Part shown: positions 60,059-64,000 of the stretch, one piece after another
How positions within the stretch are numbered: position 1 is the stretch's first letter
Layout of the letters: each line of letters begins with the position of its first letter
Assembly (NCBI RefSeq): GCF_016900095.1
Contig: NZ_JACJJP010000003.1
Coordinates: forward strand, 1 to 64,000
Direction of reading: 5' to 3'
DNA: 64,000 nucleotides
DNA from: Gemmiger formicilis
GTDB lineage: Bacteria; Bacillota; Clostridia; Oscillospirales; Ruminococcaceae
Notes under the pieces: model-generated
Databases searched by the model: none
What the model saw: only the letters and a program-made list of their open reading frames with translations
Told to the model about the DNA's origin: nothing
Made by a program: the position numbers and the translations under genes

Positions 60059-61429
60059 TTATGCTTGGTCGGGAAGAATCGCGTACAGGGTGTGCAGCAT
60101 CTCTTCAAACTGCATGGCGTGGCTGGCCTTGGCCAGGACCACATCCCCGGGGCGCAGATTCAACCTTAGATATTCTACTACTTCCTGTGTATTTTGGCAA
60201 TGCAATGTTGTTACTTTTTGGGACGCAGCTTCGGCCATGGCAGTGCTGTTGGGCCCCACAGCCAGCAGGATATCGGCCACTTCTGCGGCCCATTCTCCGG
60301 TCTGGCGATGGGCCTGCTCCGAAGCGGACCCCAGTTCCAGCATATCCCCCAGCACCGCAATACGGCGCCCCTCCGGGCCGGGAACCTGACGGTTCAGAAT
60401 ATCCAGCGCAGCGCGCATGCTGTCCGGGCTGGCGTTATAGCAATCCTCGATGAAAGTCACCCCGCCGTGGTGCACAATGTTCTGCCGCATGCCGGTAGTC
60501 CGGTAGTTGGAAAGGGCCGCGGCAGCCCGGGCCGCATCCAGGCCCAGGCGGGTGGCAGCGGCGTAGGCGGCCAGGGCATCGCTGACGGTGTGCAGCCCCT
60601 GGGTGGGAATGTGCACAGGGAATTCGCCATACTCCGCATCCCGCAGAGTAAAGTCGGTGCCGTCGGCCACATCCCGGATATCCAGGGCGCAGACATCGGC
60701 ATCGGTCCCCTGCCGGCTGAACCAGACCGGCCGCAGCCGGGCCGGCAAAGCCGCCCCGCGCAGCATCTCATCGTCCCCGTTGAGCACCAGCGGGGCGCCG
60801 TCCGGCAGTCCCTGGCAGATTTCCAGCTTTGCCTTCAGTATATTCTCGCGGCTGCCGAGATTTTCCAGGTGGGACACCCCGATCATGGTGATGATGCCGG
60901 CGGAAGGGCGGGCCGTGCGGGTCAGGCGGGCGATCTCTCCCAAGGCGCTCATGCCCATTTCCACCACGGCGTACTCGGTGGCGTCCTCCAGGCGGAACAG
61001 GGTGTTGGGCAGACCGATCTCATTGTTCTGGTTGCCCTCGGTCTTTAAGGTGTTGCCGAAAGCCGACAGCACCGCATAGCAGAATTCCTTGGTGGTGGTT
61101 TTGCCCACCGAACCGGTGACCCCGATCATCAGAGGGCTGAACAGGGTGCGGTAGTTGGAAGCCATGCGCAGCATGGCCATGTGGCTGGACGGGGTGATGA
61201 CCAGATGGTCTTCGGGCACACCCTCCACCGGGTGGTTGGCGATGATATATTCGGCGCCCGCTTTGTAAGCCGCCGCGGCATAGTCGTGCCCGTCCACCCG
61301 TGCACCGGGAAAACAGACAAAGACGCAGCCAGGCTGCACCTTGCGGCTATCGGTGACAACGGCGGTGATGTCCACCGGCCGGGCCAGGGTCAGCCCGGCC
61401 AGCAGTTCGTTGGCATGGATTGGTTTCAT
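60059..61429 (-). CDS. murF: UDP-MurNAc-tripeptide:D-Ala-D-Ala ligase
   Basis: 456 residues: N-terminal uridine-binding domain, ATP loop GVTGSVGKTTTKEF (about 104-117), YAVVEMGMSALGEI, and the C-terminal domain with EDCYNASPDSMRAAL. Adds D-Ala-D-Ala to the stem peptide. Its ATG overlaps the stop of the PBP gene by four bases. Confidence 0.96.
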   Translation of the reverse strand: MKPIHANELLAGLTLARPVDITAVVTDSRKVQPGCVFVCFPGARVDGHDYAAAAYKAGAEYIIANHPVEGVPEDHLVITPSSHMAMLRMASNYRTLFSPLMIGVTGSVGKTTTKEFCYAVLSAFGNTLKTEGNQNNEIGLPNTLFRLEDATEYAVVEMGMSALGEIARLTRTARPSAGIITMIGVSHLENLGSRENILKAKLEICQGLPDGAPLVLNGDDEMLRGAALPARLRPVWFSRQGTDADVCALDIRDVADGTDFTLRDAEYGEFPVHIPTQGLHTVSDALAAYAAATRLGLDAARAAAALSNYRTTGMRQNIVHHGGVTFIEDCYNASPDSMRAALDILNRQVPGPEGRRIAVLGDMLELGSASEQAHRQTGEWAAEVADILLAVGPNSTAMAEAASQKVTTLHCQNTQEVVEYLRLNLRPGDVVLAKASHAMQFEEMLHTLYAILPDQA

Positions 61430-63885
61430 TCGGTTCCCTCCTCAGTGTCCGTCTGGTCTGTGGCATCGGTATTCTGTGTATCTGTATCGGTTGTGGTTAC
61501 AGTGTCGGAAGATGTGCCGTCGCCCTCGGTCTGGATGGTCACCACGGTGCCGTACTCCGCGCTGGACGCGGCCGCCACATCCTGGGAAACCACCTTGCCG
61601 TTGGCATCCCCCACCAGCTTCACGTTCAGGTTGGCGGATTTGAGCATCTGCTTGGCAAAAGATCCCGTCTTGCCGGTCACATCCGGCACGGTGGTCCGGC
61701 TGCCGGTGGTGGTATCGGTGTAGAAGTACACGGTGGAGCCCGCCGGGACCGACGTACCCGAATACGGATACTGGTAAACGATGTCGGTGCCGGAACCGAT
61801 GAGCTGATGCCCCAGCCCCAGCTTGTTCAGGTTGGCCTGGGCCAACGACCAGCGGGAACCCACAGCGTTGGGCACTTTGACACTTTCCGGTTCCACGTAA
61901 TCGGCATCCCGCTCAATACCAAGATACGGGGCGATCTCGCTGATGATGTTGCCCACCATGGGCGCCACGATCTCGGAGGCAAAGTCCTGAATCCAGCGGG
62001 GGTCGTCCAGCACCGCAAAGACCAGGATTTCGGGGTCGTCGGCGGGCAGCATGGCGGCAAAGCTGATCTGCTTGTGGTAGTCGCCGTCGGAACGCTCGGT
62101 GCGGTCCAGCTGTTCGGCCGTGCCGGATTTGCCGCCGATGGAGTACCCGGCCACGTACACGTTGCGGCAGGAATACCCATCCTGGCCGCCGCCCACGTCG
62201 TTTTCCATCATGGCGCAGAGCTGTTTGCTCACATCCTCGGAAATAACCTGGCGGCGGATATTGGGCTGGGTCTGGCTGACCACATTGCCGGAATCGTCGG
62301 TCATGCTGTCCACCACGTAGGGGGTAATCAGATACCCGCCATTGACCACGGCGGAAACGGCAGTGGCCATCTGGATGGCGGTGAGCTTCTGGGTCTGGCC
62401 GAAAGCGGTGGAGTACAGGTCGGTGGTGGTCTGTTCCATATCTGCCTGGGTCTTGGAAATGCCCTTGGATTCGGCAGGCAGATCGATGCCGGTGACTTCA
62501 TCCAGGCCGAACGCCTGGTAATAGTTGTAGAAAAATTCCGGGGTCATGAGCTCGGCCACCTGAATGAAATAGAGGTTGCAGCTCTTTTCCAGGGCGCCGG
62601 CCATATCCAGCGGGCCGTGGATGCTGTCGTTGGCGCAGCGGTAGGTGTGTTCCCACTGGGTACCCGCGTTGACGGTCAGTTTGCCGTTGCAGTAAAAGAC
62701 CTGACTGGCGTCCATCAGGCCGGAATCCAGAGCCGAGGCCGCCGTGATCAGCTTGAAAACCGAACCCGGGTAATACAGCTCGGTCACACTCTTATTCTTC
62801 CACTGGGCTTCCCGGATATAACCCTGCAGGGTGGAATACTCATCCGAGCCGAGAATGCCGTCCTCCACAATGGAGGCCACATTGTCTTCACCCAGGCGGG
62901 ACTGCAGCAGGTCGATTTCCTCGGCGGTCAGAGTGCCGTCATCCAGCACAGCGGCCATTTCCGGGTCGGCGATGGTGTAGGGGTCGTTGGGGTCAAATTG
63001 GCTCATGGTGGCCATGGACAGGATGGCGCCGGTGTTCACGTCCATGACAATGACGGTACCGCGGTTCTTGACGCTGTATTCCTTCAGAGCCTGGCCCAGG
63101 TACTTTTCCACCACCGACTGCACATTATCATCGATGGTCAGGTGCAGGTCGTAGCCGTTGATGGGCTCGTACACCTCCCCTTCGTCATCGGAGGTATAGC
63201 CCCAGGCGTTCTGGCTGGTGATGCGCCGTCCCGGCGTGCCGGCCAGTTCTTCCTCGTAGGACTTTTCCAGGCCGTAGATACCCACACCGTCGGCGTTGGT
63301 GAAGCCCAGCACCGAGGACAGGAAAGATCCGTAGGGGTAGCTGCGGGTGGAGGTCTGCTCGGTGTACAGTTTGAGGACCGTGCTCCAGTCCTCTTCCGGG
63401 TCGCCGTCGTTCAGCGGGCGCTTGGTGTTGGCGTATTCCAGGATCGCGTCCTTGGTGGGCAAATCCACGCCTTTGGCCAGAACCTTATACTGACTGTCCC
63501 GGTCGCTGAGCTTTTCCAGAATGCTTTCGGAAGTGACACTGCCGCCCAGCAGGTTGGAGATATCCTGGGCAGCCTGGGCAATGTATTTTTCATCACAGCG
63601 GGAAGGATCGGCAATAATGTTCCACACGGTGGTGCTCTTGGCCAGGACCTTGCCGGTGGACGTGTAGATTGTGCCGCGGGCTGCGGGGATTTCTTCGTCC
63701 GATAGCTGCTGTTCCGCCGCGCCCACCCGGTATTTTTCGGGGTCGCGCAGCTGCAAGGCATACAGCTGGTAGATCAGAAGTCCCATACCGAAGATGATGA
63801 ACACCGCCACCAGCAGCAAAGTGCGCACACGCAGCGCATTGTTGATGGGATGTTGGTCGTTCTGCCTGTTGCGATTGTTCTGCAT
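61426..63885 (-). CDS. Class B penicillin-binding protein (FtsI/SpoVD) with PASTA domains
   Basis: Septal D,D-transpeptidase. 819 residues: one N-terminal membrane segment (about 21-43), a dimerisation domain with GTIYTSTGKVLA, the transpeptidase with SVFK (Ser375, Lys378), SCN (435-437) and KSGTA (from Lys586), then two PASTA domains (about 660-790) and a Thr/Asp-rich tail. PASTA plus position in the cluster fits SpoVD or a PASTA-type FtsI. ATG 63885 follows GGAAGG; the ATG at 63927 has no such site. murE, usually next, is missing. Confidence 0.93.
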   Translation of the reverse strand: MQNNRNRQNDQHPINNALRVRTLLLVAVFIIFGMGLLIYQLYALQLRDPEKYRVGAAEQQLSDEEIPAARGTIYTSTGKVLAKSTTVWNIIADPSRCDEKYIAQAAQDISNLLGGSVTSESILEKLSDRDSQYKVLAKGVDLPTKDAILEYANTKRPLNDGDPEEDWSTVLKLYTEQTSTRSYPYGSFLSSVLGFTNADGVGIYGLEKSYEEELAGTPGRRITSQNAWGYTSDDEGEVYEPINGYDLHLTIDDNVQSVVEKYLGQALKEYSVKNRGTVIVMDVNTGAILSMATMSQFDPNDPYTIADPEMAAVLDDGTLTAEEIDLLQSRLGEDNVASIVEDGILGSDEYSTLQGYIREAQWKNKSVTELYYPGSVFKLITAASALDSGLMDASQVFYCNGKLTVNAGTQWEHTYRCANDSIHGPLDMAGALEKSCNLYFIQVAELMTPEFFYNYYQAFGLDEVTGIDLPAESKGISKTQADMEQTTTDLYSTAFGQTQKLTAIQMATAVSAVVNGGYLITPYVVDSMTDDSGNVVSQTQPNIRRQVISEDVSKQLCAMMENDVGGGQDGYSCRNVYVAGYSIGGKSGTAEQLDRTERSDGDYHKQISFAAMLPADDPEILVFAVLDDPRWIQDFASEIVAPMVGNIISEIAPYLGIERDADYVEPESVKVPNAVGSRWSLAQANLNKLGLGHQLIGSGTDIVYQYPYSGTSVPAGSTVYFYTDTTTGSRTTVPDVTGKTGSFAKQMLKSANLNVKLVGDANGKVVSQDVAAASSAEYGTVVTIQTEGDGTSSDTVTTTDTDTQNTDATDQTDTEEGTE

Positions 63886-63925
63886 GCTTGTTGTCCTTCC
63901 GTTCCATGCGGGGTCATAAAAAGGC

Positions 63926-63959
63926 AAAAAGCGTGCCCCGACGCGGGATGCACGCTTTT
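63926..63959 (-). terminator. Terminator upstream of the PBP gene
   Basis: Minus-strand AAAAGCGTGC / GCACGCTTTT stem followed by T-tracts (TTTTTGCCTTTTT). It lies 7 bases after a TAA stop on the same strand, so it ends the preceding gene rather than the PBP gene. Confidence 0.75.
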
Positions 63960-63966
63960 GGGCTTG

Positions 63967-64000
63967 TTACGGTTCAAAGCTGCCGATCAGGCTGAGGGCA
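63967..64000 (-). CDS. Possible C-terminal end of an unidentified gene
   Basis: Minus-strand frame ALSLIGSFEP followed by TAA (63967-63969), with a terminator just behind. Ten codons are too few to identify it; in this position of the cluster an FtsL-like or another wall gene is expected. Confidence 0.35.
   Translation of the reverse strand, partial: ALSLIGSFEP

Noticed and set aside
61420-63705. A 761-codon plus-strand frame opposite the PBP gene, and similar frames opposite ftsK (7105-9360) and metH (1810-3960)
   Set aside because: Same mirror effect; the coding strands hold intact conserved domains over the full length.
1-64000. CRISPR arrays, insertion sequences, prophage genes
   Set aside because: No regularly spaced repeats, transposase motifs or phage structural genes were found.

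Overview
The window looks like the chromosome of a high-GC Gram-positive gut anaerobe of the class Clostridia, most likely an Oscillospiraceae/Ruminococcaceae relative of Faecalibacterium, Gemmiger or Subdoligranulum. The reasons are a GC-rich, strongly biased codon usage, Firmicutes-type regulation (Rex, a T-box leader, PadR, AraC and Xre regulators, MsmX-type sugar ABC transport without its own ATPase), a SpoIIIE-like FtsK next to TepA, a Clostridia-type one-piece PurL, and oligogalacturonide use. The genus is an inference. I see no phage, transposon, CRISPR array or plasmid feature; nearly all of the window is ordinary chromosome in compact operons.

Layout. 1-1440: 3' truncated dnaX behind a signal recognition particle RNA with a clear promoter. 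1480-5418: methionine module metF - reactivation subunit - metH, in which methionine synthase is split into two genes. 5502-10573: a ComEC-like metallo-beta-lactamase-fold protein, FtsK/SpoIIIE and TepA. 10673-12186: rex (with a possible own operator) and thymidine kinase. 12190-21765: a pectin/oligogalacturonide locus with a binding-protein-dependent transporter, an AraC regulator, and four enzymes that all lack signal peptides (GH28, GH105, a TIM-barrel isomerase-like protein, a CE8 pectinesterase). 21785-23547: a small conserved-looking protein, tRNA-Gly(CCC) and peptidase T.

23628-33029: a surface-glycan operon. capE, capF and capG make UDP-N-acetyl-L-fucosamine; two glycosyltransferases, a DUF2304 protein and an MBOAT/SGNH O-acylation pair follow. 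33069-38061: leuACDB behind a leucine T-box leader whose promoter also contains a 20-bp palindrome. 38081-41863: a PadR regulator with two paralogous membrane HAAS-type proteins, an Xre-membrane regulator with a lipoprotein, and a NeuD/PglD-like acetyltransferase. 41982-55206: a purine operon purE-C-F-M-N-O-(AICAR formyltransferase)-D-L-B, in which the two halves of the usual PurH are separate proteins. 55223-64000: part of the division and cell wall cluster read on the minus strand (PBP-murF-mraY-ftsW-murG-ftsQ), without murE and murD.

Most unusual signal: the about 190-nt leader of purE. It has a good promoter, a structured 5' part, a 29-codon reading frame with a strong Shine-Dalgarno sequence, and an intrinsic terminator whose first base is the last base of that frame's stop codon. 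This arrangement predicts that translation of a short peptide controls transcription into the purine genes. I do not recognise it as a known riboswitch class. Other regulatory DNA worth attention: the PadR inverted repeat at 39861-39909, the palindrome in the leu promoter, and the palindrome in the neuD-like promoter.
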